Origin: JASJBU01 sp039714735
Lineage (GTDB): Bacteria > Pseudomonadota > Gammaproteobacteria > Chromatiales > Chromatiaceae
Assembly: GCA_039714735.1 (NCBI GenBank)
Contig: JBDLIT010000049.1
Location: forward strand, 1 to 26,546
DNA: 26,546 nucleotides
Direction of reading: 5' to 3'
The position numbers were made by a program, and so were the translations under genes. The number at the start of each line of letters is the position of its first letter. The stretch's first letter is position 1. Positions 1 through 6,799 of the stretch are shown piece by piece. The notes beneath the pieces were generated by a model that saw only the letters and a list, made by a program, of their open reading frames with translations, ran no database searches and was not told where the DNA came from.

Positions 1-278
1 GACTTGTCAGTGACCTTGAATCGACAGATAACGGGCTGATCCACCTCGATCTTTCTCGGCAATTGGATACGCATTTTCCAACCCGGATCACGAGCCTGCC
101 TTTTGCGCAGGTTTTTTTCATAGTCCTGCCCACGCTCATAAAAATCATCGACCACCAAACCAGAATCGTTTTCAACGGCCATATAGATCATGACCATGTT
201 CATGCTAAAGAAGATCACTACCATGGACACCCATGCAATGACCCAGGGACTGCGCCAAGGCGAATTTTTATCTGACAT
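1..278 (-). CDS. fixH: FixH family protein, partial (3' end beyond window)
   Basis: Only the first 92 codons are visible, because the gene reads leftwards off the window. The start is the ATG at 278. A short polar N-terminus (MSDKNSPWRSPW) leads into one hydrophobic membrane segment at about residues 13-33. A periplasmic-type stretch follows, with the pattern VVDDFYERGQDYEKNL seen in FixH/CcoH proteins. FixH is a small membrane protein needed for assembly or stability of cbb3-type cytochrome oxidase, usually encoded in a ccoGHIS operon. Here it follows ccoG on the same strand at 80 bp, which supports the call. A ccoI copper ATPase gene would be expected beyond the left edge, but that is inference. 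The hairpin at 311-334 lies between ccoG and this gene. Confidence 0.85.
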   Translation of the reverse strand, partial: MSDKNSPWRSPWVIAWVSMVVIFFSMNMVMIYMAVENDSGLVVDDFYERGQDYEKNLRKRQARDPGWKMRIQLPRKIEVDQPVICRFKVTDK

Positions 279-297
279 TTTTAAAAATTTACCGTCT

Positions 298-334
298 AAA
301 AAAAATGAACGGGGCGGACTCTACAGTCCGCCCC
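298..334 (-). terminator. Hairpin plus T-tract between ccoG and fixH
   Basis: A perfect 10-bp stem (GGGGCGGACT at 311-320, AGTCCGCCCC at 325-334) encloses a 4-base loop. Read on the minus strand it is followed, after five bases, by eight T (A-run at 298-305). This is the layout of an intrinsic terminator or attenuator for ccoG transcripts. It sits only 20 bp before the fixH start, so it may lower rather than abolish fixH expression. Confidence 0.65.
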
Positions 335-358
335 CCTGCTATTCAAGTTTGATGTTGG

Positions 359-1819
359 CTATCGGCTAGGCCCGATAAACACACTCTTGCGTTGGCTCGT
401 CAATACTTGGTCGTCAGTCTGACCTTCAATCTGAAACACAAGGGGAGAATTTTCCTCTAATAGGTTTTCTTTCGGCACCTTCACAAAAACGGTGCGTGGA
501 GTCACTTTACCGTGTCTTGCCGTAATCTCCTGATCCACACCCACCAGGATCAGGCCTTCCGGCCCCACGGCGGTAATTTTGACTGGAACATCCCTGGTCA
601 TCTTATTGAGGATTTTCAAGGTGTATTTATTCTGGATGCTACCGTCACTCTGTAAAACGAACAGGGGTTGTCTTGCATGGATCACCTTGAGTTCCAGGGC
701 ATCCAGCGAACTCAGGCCAATTCCAATTCCAACCAGAGCCGCTGACATGATTACGCTGTAGATCCACACCCGTGGACGCAGCCACAAGGGCTTGGGTTTC
801 TGATTGGTCTCCAGCGCCTCAAAGGATTCGTAGCGAACCAGGCCTTTGGGACGGCCAATTTTCACCATCACCTCGTCACAGGCATCGATACAGAGCCCAC
901 ACATGATACATCCTTCCTGCTGTCCGTGACGAATATCCACACCGGTAGGACAGACTGCGATGCACTGCTTACAATCCACGCAATCTCCTGTGGTTCTCTC
1001 CTCTTCACTCTGGCCTTTCTTGAGCCTGCCGCGCGGCTCACCCCGGTGAAAATCGTAAGTGGGTACGACGGTGGTCTGGTCGATCATGACGCCTTGGATA
1101 CGGGCATAGGGACAGAGCCAGAAGCAGGCCTGCTCACGCATATATCCGGCCAATACATAGGTGCCTGCGGTAAACAGGGCGATTGTACCGAATGCAACTG
1201 TTCCAGCATTGAGGGTGAACAAGTCTTCCCAGAGTTGGAACGCATCATAAAACCAAGCGACAAAGCTGATCCCGGTAATGACCGATATCACCAGCCAGAT
1301 CAGGTGCTTGGTGAGTTTGACCCGGATTTTATGAAAGTCCCAGGAGGCCTTGTCGAGCTTACGGCGTTTAGGCGGTGTGCCTTCCAGAAGGTTTTCAACC
1401 CAGGTAAACACGTCCGTCCAGACGGTCTGAAAGCAGAAAAAGCCACAAAAAACCCTTCCAGCCATTGCTGTAGCCACAGCAAGCAGCAAGGCTAGAAACA
1501 GCAATGTCAATGAAAGCATCCAGAAATCCTGAGGCAGGATAGTAATTCCCAGGATATGGAACTGGCGATTGGGGATATCAAAAAGTATTGCCTGGCGGTC
1601 ACCCCATTGCAGGTAGGGACCGAAAAAGAGAATCAACCAAGCAGATGCCGTCACCCAACGGATATTCCGCCATTTGCCCCCCATGCGTTTGGCATGGATG
1701 GTCTCTTCACCGGTGTTGAGGTTCCAATGATCAGCTTCAGCATAAAGATTATCCACCGCTGCTTGCTGATTTGCTTTATTCGTTTTACTCAAAGGAGTCT
1801 CTCCTGTTGAATCCGCCAA
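359..1819 (-). CDS. ccoG: Cytochrome c oxidase accessory protein CcoG (FixG/RdxA family)
   Basis: This polytopic membrane iron-sulfur protein of 486 residues is required for cbb3 oxidase maturation; family members are known as Cu(II) reductases that supply Cu(I) for the oxidase. Two ferredoxin-like clusters are visible: Cys280, 283, 286, 290 and Cys304, 307, 310, 314 (CVDCKQCIAVCP and CIMCGLC). Further cysteines lie in or beside membrane segments (GRVFCGFFC near residue 125, ACFWLCPYAR near 235). Membrane segments occur near residues 55-72, 98-120, 172-192, 205-225 and 345-370, followed by a C-terminal beta-rich domain. The start is TTG at 1819; no in-frame ATG exists before residue 46, and the ribosome binding site is weak. 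It is separated from the cbb3 structural genes by a strong terminator at 1933-1964, so it probably has its own promoter in 1820-1930, where I saw no clear -35/-10 pair. Confidence 0.95.
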   Translation of the reverse strand: MADSTGETPLSKTNKANQQAAVDNLYAEADHWNLNTGEETIHAKRMGGKWRNIRWVTASAWLILFFGPYLQWGDRQAILFDIPNRQFHILGITILPQDFWMLSLTLLFLALLLAVATAMAGRVFCGFFCFQTVWTDVFTWVENLLEGTPPKRRKLDKASWDFHKIRVKLTKHLIWLVISVITGISFVAWFYDAFQLWEDLFTLNAGTVAFGTIALFTAGTYVLAGYMREQACFWLCPYARIQGVMIDQTTVVPTYDFHRGEPRGRLKKGQSEEERTTGDCVDCKQCIAVCPTGVDIRHGQQEGCIMCGLCIDACDEVMVKIGRPKGLVRYESFEALETNQKPKPLWLRPRVWIYSVIMSAALVGIGIGLSSLDALELKVIHARQPLFVLQSDGSIQNKYTLKILNKMTRDVPVKITAVGPEGLILVGVDQEITARHGKVTPRTVFVKVPKENLLEENSPLVFQIEGQTDDQVLTSQRKSVFIGPSR

Positions 1820-1932
1820 TAGCCATGGATTCTATCCGCCAGCTGACTTGCTACCCAATGCGATTTATCAATCACCTTAGTCTCACTGATCCAGCAGCAA
1901 CAGGAACCTCGACAGCTTGCCGGTTTTGAGAC

Positions 1933-1964
1933 AAAAAAAGGGGGCGTAAATACACCCCCTTTTT
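1933..1964 (-). terminator. Rho-independent terminator after the cbb3 operon
   Basis: AAAAAGGGGG (1935-1944) pairs perfectly with CCCCCTTTTT (1955-1964) around a 10-base loop. On the minus strand the stem runs straight into seven T (A-run 1933-1939). It lies 25 bp after the stop of the 40-residue ORF, so it ends the ccoNOQP-plus-small-ORF transcript before ccoG. Because both flanks are A/T runs, it could also stop plus-strand transcripts. Confidence 0.85.
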
Positions 1965-1988
1965 AAGCAGCAGTGTCAGCAATTTCTA

Positions 1989-2111
1989 CTATTTTTCCTT
2001 TCCAGCATCACCTTTCATTAAGGCGCTGACCTTAAATACCAGAAATACGATGATCACCACACAGACCACAACTGCTATGATCGAACCAATAGCTACTGCA
2101 TCCCAATGCAT
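1989..2111 (-). CDS. 40-residue single-span membrane peptide of the cbb3 operon
   Basis: The ATG at 2111 is preceded by a good Shine-Dalgarno (AAAGGGG, about 8 bases upstream), and the ORF ends in TAG at 1989. The peptide starts MHWDAVAIGS, has a hydrophobic run of about 18 residues rich in V and I (residues 8-27) and ends in a lysine-rich tail (LMKGDAGKEK), predicting a single membrane span with the positive tail inside. It lies 71 bp after ccoP on the same strand and directly before the operon terminator. Size and topology resemble CcoM, the tiny accessory subunit seen in the Pseudomonas stutzeri cbb3 structure, but I see no clear sequence identity, so subunit status is inference. It is too short for routine gene callers. 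Confidence that it is a real gene is fairly high; function is unknown. Confidence 0.75.
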   Translation of the reverse strand: MHWDAVAIGSIIAVVVCVVIIVFLVFKVSALMKGDAGKEK

Positions 2112-2131
2112 AACATACCCCTTTATTTGTT

Positions 2132-2159
2132 ACGCGTGACGGATCACACCGTCACGCGT
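2132..2159. other. Perfect 11-bp stem-loop between ccoP and the small ORF
   Basis: ACGCGTGACGG (2132-2142) and CCGTCACGCGT (2149-2159) form an uninterrupted 11-bp stem with a 6-base loop. On the transcribed minus strand no T-run follows (AACAAATAAAGGGG comes next), so it is not a canonical terminator for ccoP. On the plus strand it is followed by TTTTCTC. A role as mRNA 3' protector, processing site or partial attenuator between ccoP and the downstream peptide is inference. Confidence 0.7.
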
Positions 2160-2182
2160 TTTCTCAGGAAATAAGATTTTTT

Positions 2183-3064
2183 CTATTGACTGGCCTGGCC
2201 GCCGCCAATCTTATAGACATAGACTGCCAGCTTTTTGATGTCGTCTTTGGAGAGACGCTCGCTAAAAGACGGCATCACGGCATCACGACTTTTAGGATCA
2301 ATAGCCGTCATATTCACACCATGCCTGATAGTGTGTTTGATGCTATAACGCAACGTTTCACCCTCAGCAGGAACAAAGCGGTAGATACCATCGGTGAGAT
2401 TCGCTGAACCCATGACCTGTAGGCCCTTTGCCTCGGGACCATGGCAACCGATACAGCCTTTACTGGTATACAGCGCCTTCCCTGAATCATCTTCCTTGCC
2501 TTCACTCATCCCGATAATCCAATCGATAAGCTGCTCCAACTCCTGGTCAGAAATCACATTGGCGTCATGATTGCTCATGATCCCCTTGCGGCCCATGGTG
2601 ATGCTCTGCTCGATGGTTTCAATTGTTCCGCCATAGAGCCAGTCATCGTCCGCCAAGACCGGGAACCCAGGACCACCCTGGCCACCACCGCCGTGGCAGG
2701 GAGCGCAATAGTCGCCAAACAACACCTTGACAGACGCTACGGTGTAATCTGCAAGCCCGGGATCACCCAGGATCTCCTTGCCGCTCATTCCCTTGAGTTG
2801 AGTCTCATACTTAGCCCGTACCACCTCAACCTCAGCCACACCCTCCTGATACTCCTTTATCTGGGTCCAGCCCAAGACGCCCTGAGTCGGCTCCTGGCCC
2901 ACCGGGTACATGGGATAGAGCACACCATAACCAATGAAAAAGGCGATGGAGGCCCAGAAGGAGATCATCCACCAGCGTGGTGGTGGGTTTGCAAGTTCTC
3001 GTATATTGTCATCCCAGATATGTCCGGTATTATTTTCACCCGGAAATGGATTTTTATCTGCCAT
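2183..3064 (-). CDS. ccoP: cbb3-type cytochrome c oxidase subunit III, dihaem cytochrome c
   Basis: The protein has 293 residues. An N-terminal cytoplasmic stretch (MADKNPFPGENNTGHIWDDNI) is followed by one membrane span (about residues 31-52), then two cytochrome c domains facing the periplasm. The haem attachment motifs are CAPCHG and CIGCHG, with downstream methionines (for example in GIMSNHD and VMPSFSERL) as likely axial ligands. It receives electrons from soluble cytochromes and passes them through CcoO to the CcoN active site. The start ATG at 3064 overlaps the end of ccoQ by 11 bp, indicating translational coupling. Length and domain order are those of typical proteobacterial CcoP. 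Confidence 0.97.
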   Translation of the reverse strand: MADKNPFPGENNTGHIWDDNIRELANPPPRWWMISFWASIAFFIGYGVLYPMYPVGQEPTQGVLGWTQIKEYQEGVAEVEVVRAKYETQLKGMSGKEILGDPGLADYTVASVKVLFGDYCAPCHGGGGQGGPGFPVLADDDWLYGGTIETIEQSITMGRKGIMSNHDANVISDQELEQLIDWIIGMSEGKEDDSGKALYTSKGCIGCHGPEAKGLQVMGSANLTDGIYRFVPAEGETLRYSIKHTIRHGVNMTAIDPKSRDAVMPSFSERLSKDDIKKLAVYVYKIGGGQASQ

Positions 3065-3266
3065 TTTTTTCTCCGCTATCTATTCTGTCTTCATCCATCG
3101 GTATGAACCGGTTTTTCTCCAGCTTTTCCCGATTTTTTGGACGTAATGCATAGAAGTACAGACCGACCATCAGGAGGAAGGTAACCACTGTCATGGTCAG
3201 ACCAATCCAATCATTGGTGGTCATCGCCTCCCAATCGGTATGAAAGTACTCAGCCAAACTATTCAT
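3054..3266 (-). CDS. ccoQ: cbb3-type cytochrome c oxidase subunit CcoQ
   Basis: This 70-residue protein has one membrane span (about residues 20-40, IGLTMTVVTFLLMVGLYFYAL), then the charged tail with RPKNREKLEKNRFIPMDED typical of CcoQ/FixQ. CcoQ stabilises the cbb3 complex. I chose the ATG at 3266, just 4 bp after the ccoO stop; the open frame continues upstream inside ccoO, and a GTG at 3278 is a possible alternative. An internal ATG at residue 15 (MTTNDW) could also serve, since CcoQ proteins are often shorter. The 3' end overlaps ccoP by 11 bp. Confidence 0.88.
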   Translation of the reverse strand: MNSLAEYFHTDWEAMTTNDWIGLTMTVVTFLLMVGLYFYALRPKNREKLEKNRFIPMDEDRIDSGEKNGR

Positions 3267-3270
3267 CAGA

Positions 3271-3984
3271 CTACTCACGATATGCCTTGTTTTCGTCCAG
3301 CTTGGCCATGGTGCCCAATACCTGCAGGTAGGCCACCATTGCATCTTCCTCGGTCTTGCCCTTCAGTCCGGCATCGGCGTTGGCGATATCCTCATCCGTA
3401 TAAGGAACACCCATCAGCTTCATGACCTTGAAGCGGGCCGCCATATCCACACCCTCTACCGAATTATCCTTCAACCAGGGATAGTTCGGCATGACGGACT
3501 CAGGCACGACAGTGCGAGGCGCCCGAAGATGCTTGCGATGCCAGTCGTCGGAGTACTTACCACCCAGGCGGGCGAAGTCAGGACCGGTACGTTTTGAGCC
3601 CCATTGGAAGGGATGATCGTACATCGACTCAGACGCCAGGGAGTAGTGACCATAACGCTCCTTCTCATCCCGGAAAGGACGAACCATCTGGGAGTGACAG
3701 AGATAGCAGCCTTCCCTTTGATAAACGTCACGGCCCGCCAGCTCCAGCGCTGTATAGGGGCGCACACCATCACCCGGCTTATGATCAGCCAGGCTCTGAG
3801 TTGCCTGGCGCTGCCAGACCAGTTCCGGGGCCTTGTTGTGCTCAAAGGTTTTATCCATCAGGAACAACGGCACAATTTCAACGAGACCACCAACCGAGAC
3901 AGCTATGGCAACAAAGAAGACCAATAACCAGATGTTTCTCTCTACCTTATCGTGAAAACCGACTGAACTATTATTACTCGCCAT
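3271..3984 (-). CDS. ccoO: cbb3-type cytochrome c oxidase subunit II, monohaem cytochrome c
   Basis: The protein has 237 residues. A membrane anchor lies near residues 16-41 (IWLLVFFVAIAVSVGGLVEIVPLF), followed by a periplasmic cytochrome c domain. The single haem motif is CYLCHSQ (near residue 92), followed by MVRPFRDE, and the likely Met ligand is in PESVMPNYPWL. CcoO relays electrons from CcoP to the haem-copper subunit. It begins 18 bp after the ccoN stop and ends 4 bp before ccoQ, consistent with one transcript. Confidence 0.97.
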   Translation of the reverse strand: MASNNSSVGFHDKVERNIWLLVFFVAIAVSVGGLVEIVPLFLMDKTFEHNKAPELVWQRQATQSLADHKPGDGVRPYTALELAGRDVYQREGCYLCHSQMVRPFRDEKERYGHYSLASESMYDHPFQWGSKRTGPDFARLGGKYSDDWHRKHLRAPRTVVPESVMPNYPWLKDNSVEGVDMAARFKVMKLMGVPYTDEDIANADAGLKGKTEEDAMVAYLQVLGTMAKLDENKAYRE

Positions 3985-4002
3985 TTTATATTCCCCCCTG
4001 CA

Positions 4003-5436
4003 TTAAGCTGTAGCCGAAGCAGTACGCGCCTGCTGCAGACTGCCTTCACTGGCGGCCTTACGTACCGTCATCAGTATATTGATCAGCATCAGTAGTGCAC
4101 CAGCGACAAAGATCATGCCGCCCACTGCACGCATCGCGTAGTAGGGGTGCATTGCCTCAACTGATTCTGCAAAGGTATAGGCCAGGGTGCCGTAATCGTC
4201 ATAGGCGCGCCACATCAGGCCCTGCATGATACCGGATACCCACATAGCTACGATGTAGACAACCGTGCCGATGGTAGCGGTCCAGAAATGGGCATTGACC
4301 AGTTTGGTAGACCATAGCTCGGTGTGGAAGGTACGGGTCATCAGATGATAGATGGCGCCAATGGCCACCATGGCCACCCAACCCAGAGCACCGGAGTGTA
4401 CGTGACCGACGGTCCAGTCGGTGTAGTGGGACAGGGCGTTAACCGTCTTTATCGACATGATCGGACCCTCAAAGGTCGACATGGCGTAGAAGGCCAGAGA
4501 CATGATCATGAAACGCAGGACATAGTCAGTACGCAGACGATCCCAAGCGCCGGAGAGGGTCATCATGCCGTTCACCGCGCCACCCCAGGAAGGAATGATC
4601 ATGGCGATGGAGACAGCTGCACCCAGAGAACCGGTCCAATCAGGCAGAGCGGTGTACTGCAGATGATGCGCACCGAGCCAGACATAACCGAATGTCAGCG
4701 CCCAGAAGTGGATCACTGAGAGACGATAGGAGTAAACAGGACGACCCGCCTGTTTGGGTACAAAGTAATACATGATGCCCAGGAAGCCGGCAGTCAGGTA
4801 GAAGCCTACTGCATTATGACCCCACCACCACTGGATCATGGCATCCTGCACACCAGAGAATAGGGAGTAGGACTTGAACAGACTCACGGGGATGGCCAAG
4901 CTGTTGACCACATGCAGATAGGTGATCATCACCATCATGGCCAGAAAGAACCAGTTGGAGACATAGATGTGGGATGACTTACGTGTCGCCAGAGTCATGA
5001 CGAAATTGAACATGTAAACCAGCCAGACCACGGCGATCATCAGATCGATGGGCCACTCCAGTTCGGCATACTCTTTGGTCTGGTTGATGCCCAGAGGCAG
5101 AGTGATAACCGCAGAGACGATGATCAGGTTCCAACCCCAGAAGACAAACCAGGCCAGCTTGTCGCTCCAGAGCCTCACACCACAGGTACGCTGTACGCTG
5201 TAAAATGACGTCGCCATCAAGACACTACCGCCAAAGGCGAAGATGACCGCGTTGGTGTGGAGCGGACGCAAGCGCCCAAAGGTAATATAAGGAATATCGA
5301 AATTCAGAAACGGCCAAGCCAACTCGGAAGCAATATACGTTCCTACGGACGTACCCACTACGAGGTAGACAACTGCCATGACGGTGAACCAGCGTACAAC
5401 ACCTAAGTTGTATTTCTGCTCGGCTATAGCGTCCAT
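4003..5436 (-). CDS. ccoN: cbb3-type cytochrome c oxidase catalytic subunit I
   Basis: This is the haem-copper core that reduces O2 to water with high affinity, with about twelve membrane spans in 477 residues. Haem b and CuB histidines are visible: RPLHTNAVIF, WWWGHNAVGFY, the HH pair in LGAHHLQY, and TVGHVHSGALGW, which supplies the two haem-binding histidines. I placed the start at ATG 5436 (MDAIAEQKYN) because a strong Shine-Dalgarno (GAGGGGGG) lies just upstream and the length then matches known CcoN. The open frame extends 50 codons upstream to a GTG at 5586, but that part is Cys/Ser-rich and unlike CcoN. The FNR-type site at 5651-5664 points to induction under low oxygen. Confidence 0.97.
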   Translation of the reverse strand: MDAIAEQKYNLGVVRWFTVMAVVYLVVGTSVGTYIASELAWPFLNFDIPYITFGRLRPLHTNAVIFAFGGSVLMATSFYSVQRTCGVRLWSDKLAWFVFWGWNLIIVSAVITLPLGINQTKEYAELEWPIDLMIAVVWLVYMFNFVMTLATRKSSHIYVSNWFFLAMMVMITYLHVVNSLAIPVSLFKSYSLFSGVQDAMIQWWWGHNAVGFYLTAGFLGIMYYFVPKQAGRPVYSYRLSVIHFWALTFGYVWLGAHHLQYTALPDWTGSLGAAVSIAMIIPSWGGAVNGMMTLSGAWDRLRTDYVLRFMIMSLAFYAMSTFEGPIMSIKTVNALSHYTDWTVGHVHSGALGWVAMVAIGAIYHLMTRTFHTELWSTKLVNAHFWTATIGTVVYIVAMWVSGIMQGLMWRAYDDYGTLAYTFAESVEAMHPYYAMRAVGGMIFVAGALLMLINILMTVRKAASEGSLQQARTASATA

Positions 5437-5624
5437 GGACCCCCCTCTATAAACAGATTGTATGGATGGAAAGAAATTATTTGTTGGGAAACCCCCCATG
5501 TCAGCGCCTACTTTTGTGGTAGACAAAGACCGGCATATCTCACTCTTTATAGAGCAAAATGTCAAGAAACATAGGGGATTTAACACACCCGGTAATCATG
5601 ATATAACACATTGATTTATATGTT

Positions 5625-5664
5625 ATATTACATTTTAATGGCAGGTTTTATTGATCTAGATCAA
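5625..5664 (-). promoter_or_regulatory. FNR/ANR box and -10 element of the ccoN promoter
   Basis: TTGATCTAGATCAA at 5651-5664 matches the FNR/ANR consensus TTGATNNNNATCAA exactly. On the minus strand a -10 candidate TAATAT (5630-5625) lies 20 bases downstream, or TATAAC (5627-5622) 23 bases downstream. That places the box at about -40, the class II activator position. A third half-site TTGAT abuts at 5665-5669. cbb3 operons in many proteobacteria are activated by FNR/ANR under microoxia, so the site most likely drives ccoNOQP. The start of transcription would fall near 5616-5618. Confidence 0.85.
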
Positions 5665-5701
5665 TTGATTGGGCAGTTGATAGAGAACGCCTTCTTACCA
5701 C

Positions 5702-5720
5702 TTAGGGTGATTCACCCTAA
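5702..5720. repeat. 19-bp perfect palindrome between rpoS and the FNR box
   Basis: TTAGGGTGATTCACCCTAA has 9-bp arms around one central T. It is centred about 53 bp upstream of the FNR box centre. Neither strand has a T-tract beside it, so an operator for a dimeric regulator is as likely as a transcript hairpin ending rpoS. The cognate protein is unknown. Confidence 0.7.
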
Positions 5721-5765
5721 TCAGTTCGGTCTATTCGTGGTATCACTATTTTGGATAGGTAAAAA

Positions 5766-6770
5766 TCACTTAAAGATGGCATCAACAGAAAATCCATCCC
5801 TCTCAAGGATGTCCCTCAAACGGCGTAGCGCGTCCATCTGAATCTGGCGAACCCTTTCGCGGGTCACGCCAAGTTCATTGGCTACCTGCTCCAGGGTAGA
5901 ATTCTCATATCCGTGCAGTCCAAAGCGCCGCTCAACCACTTCCCGCTGCTTGTCATTCAGTTTACTGAGCCAGTTGTCGAGCTTCACCTGAAGCCCATCA
6001 TTCTGAATCCTCACCGTTGGATCCTGCGCCTTTTCATCGGCAATAGTGTCAAGCAGTGGTTTATCTGCATCCTTGCCGAATGGGGTGTCGACGGAGGTGA
6101 CCCGCTCATTCAAACCCAACATGCGTTTTACTTCGTTGATGGGTCTGTCCAGCAGGTCAGCAATCTCTTCGGAACTCGGCTCGTGGTCGAGTGTCTGGGA
6201 GAGTTGGCGGGCAGCACGCAGATAGACATTGATCTCTTTCACCACATGGATAGGCAGGCGAATGGTGCGGGTCTGATTCATGATGGCGCGCTCTATGGTC
6301 TGGCGTATCCACCAGGTCGCATAGGTCGAAAAACGAAACCCTCTCTCTGGGTCGAATTTCTCCACCGCACGGATCAAACCGAGATTACCCTCCTCAATCA
6401 GATCCAGCAGGGCCAAGCCACGATTCATGTAACGACGGGCGATTTTCACCACCAACCTCAGATTGCTCTCTATCATCCGCTGGCGGGCAGCTTGATCACC
6501 TTTTTGAGCCCGGCGGGAAAAGTATACCTCTTCCTCTGCGGTGAGTAGTTTCGAGATACCTATTTCATTCAGATAGAGCCGGGTGGCATCCATCTGCGAT
6601 TCACTGGGCTCGGTGCTTTTTTTATTGATGACCTCGGCTTTTTTCGGCAACTGCACCTTCTCTGTGCCTGGCTCCAGCTGCACCTCAATCAATGTAGAAT
6701 CCTCAACCAACACATTTTCAGAATCGACTTCCACGTCCACCTCTTGCGCATGTTCATGTTCTTCACTCAT
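5766..6770 (-). CDS. rpoS: RNA polymerase sigma factor RpoS
   Basis: The 334-residue sigma-70-family protein starts at ATG 6770 with Shine-Dalgarno GGAGGGGA; a GTG directly before it at 6773 is the alternative. An acidic N-terminus of about 55 residues precedes region 1.2 (DATRLYLNEIGISKLLTAEEE). Region 2 follows (NLRLVVKIARRYMNRGLALLDLIEEGN, FSTYATWWIRQTI), then region 3 and region 4.2 with its helix-turn-helix (TLEQVANELGVTRERVRQIQ). RpoS directs transcription in stationary phase and general stress. The SKLLTAEEE signature and the nlpD-rpoS order separate it from RpoD and RpoH. It lies 29 bp after nlpD; in Escherichia coli the main rpoS promoter is inside nlpD, which may hold here. Confidence 0.97.
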   Translation of the reverse strand: MSEEHEHAQEVDVEVDSENVLVEDSTLIEVQLEPGTEKVQLPKKAEVINKKSTEPSESQMDATRLYLNEIGISKLLTAEEEVYFSRRAQKGDQAARQRMIESNLRLVVKIARRYMNRGLALLDLIEEGNLGLIRAVEKFDPERGFRFSTYATWWIRQTIERAIMNQTRTIRLPIHVVKEINVYLRAARQLSQTLDHEPSSEEIADLLDRPINEVKRMLGLNERVTSVDTPFGKDADKPLLDTIADEKAQDPTVRIQNDGLQVKLDNWLSKLNDKQREVVERRFGLHGYENSTLEQVANELGVTRERVRQIQMDALRRLRDILERDGFSVDAIFK

Positions 6771-6799
6771 CACTCCCCTCCAAGGCTACTAAATCTGTA

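Larger units (their letters stand above)
5437..5765. other. Intergenic control region between rpoS and ccoN
   Basis: This AT-rich stretch holds no gene. It contains the ccoN leader (about 180 bases), a candidate -10 (TAATAT read at 5630-5625, or TATAAC at 5627-5622), the FNR-type box at 5651-5664 and a 19-bp palindrome at 5702-5720. No strong intrinsic terminator with a T-tract was found after rpoS, although the palindrome could form a hairpin 46 bp after its stop codon. Confidence 0.8.

Noticed and set aside
926..1495. 189-codon plus-strand ORF inside ccoG
   Set aside because: It is fully antisense to the conserved iron-sulfur and membrane parts of ccoG and resembles no protein, so it is a shadow frame.
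5437..5586. N-terminal extension of ccoN to a GTG at 5586
   Set aside because: The extra 50 residues are unlike CcoN, and a strong ribosome binding site stands before the ATG at 5436, which gives the normal length.
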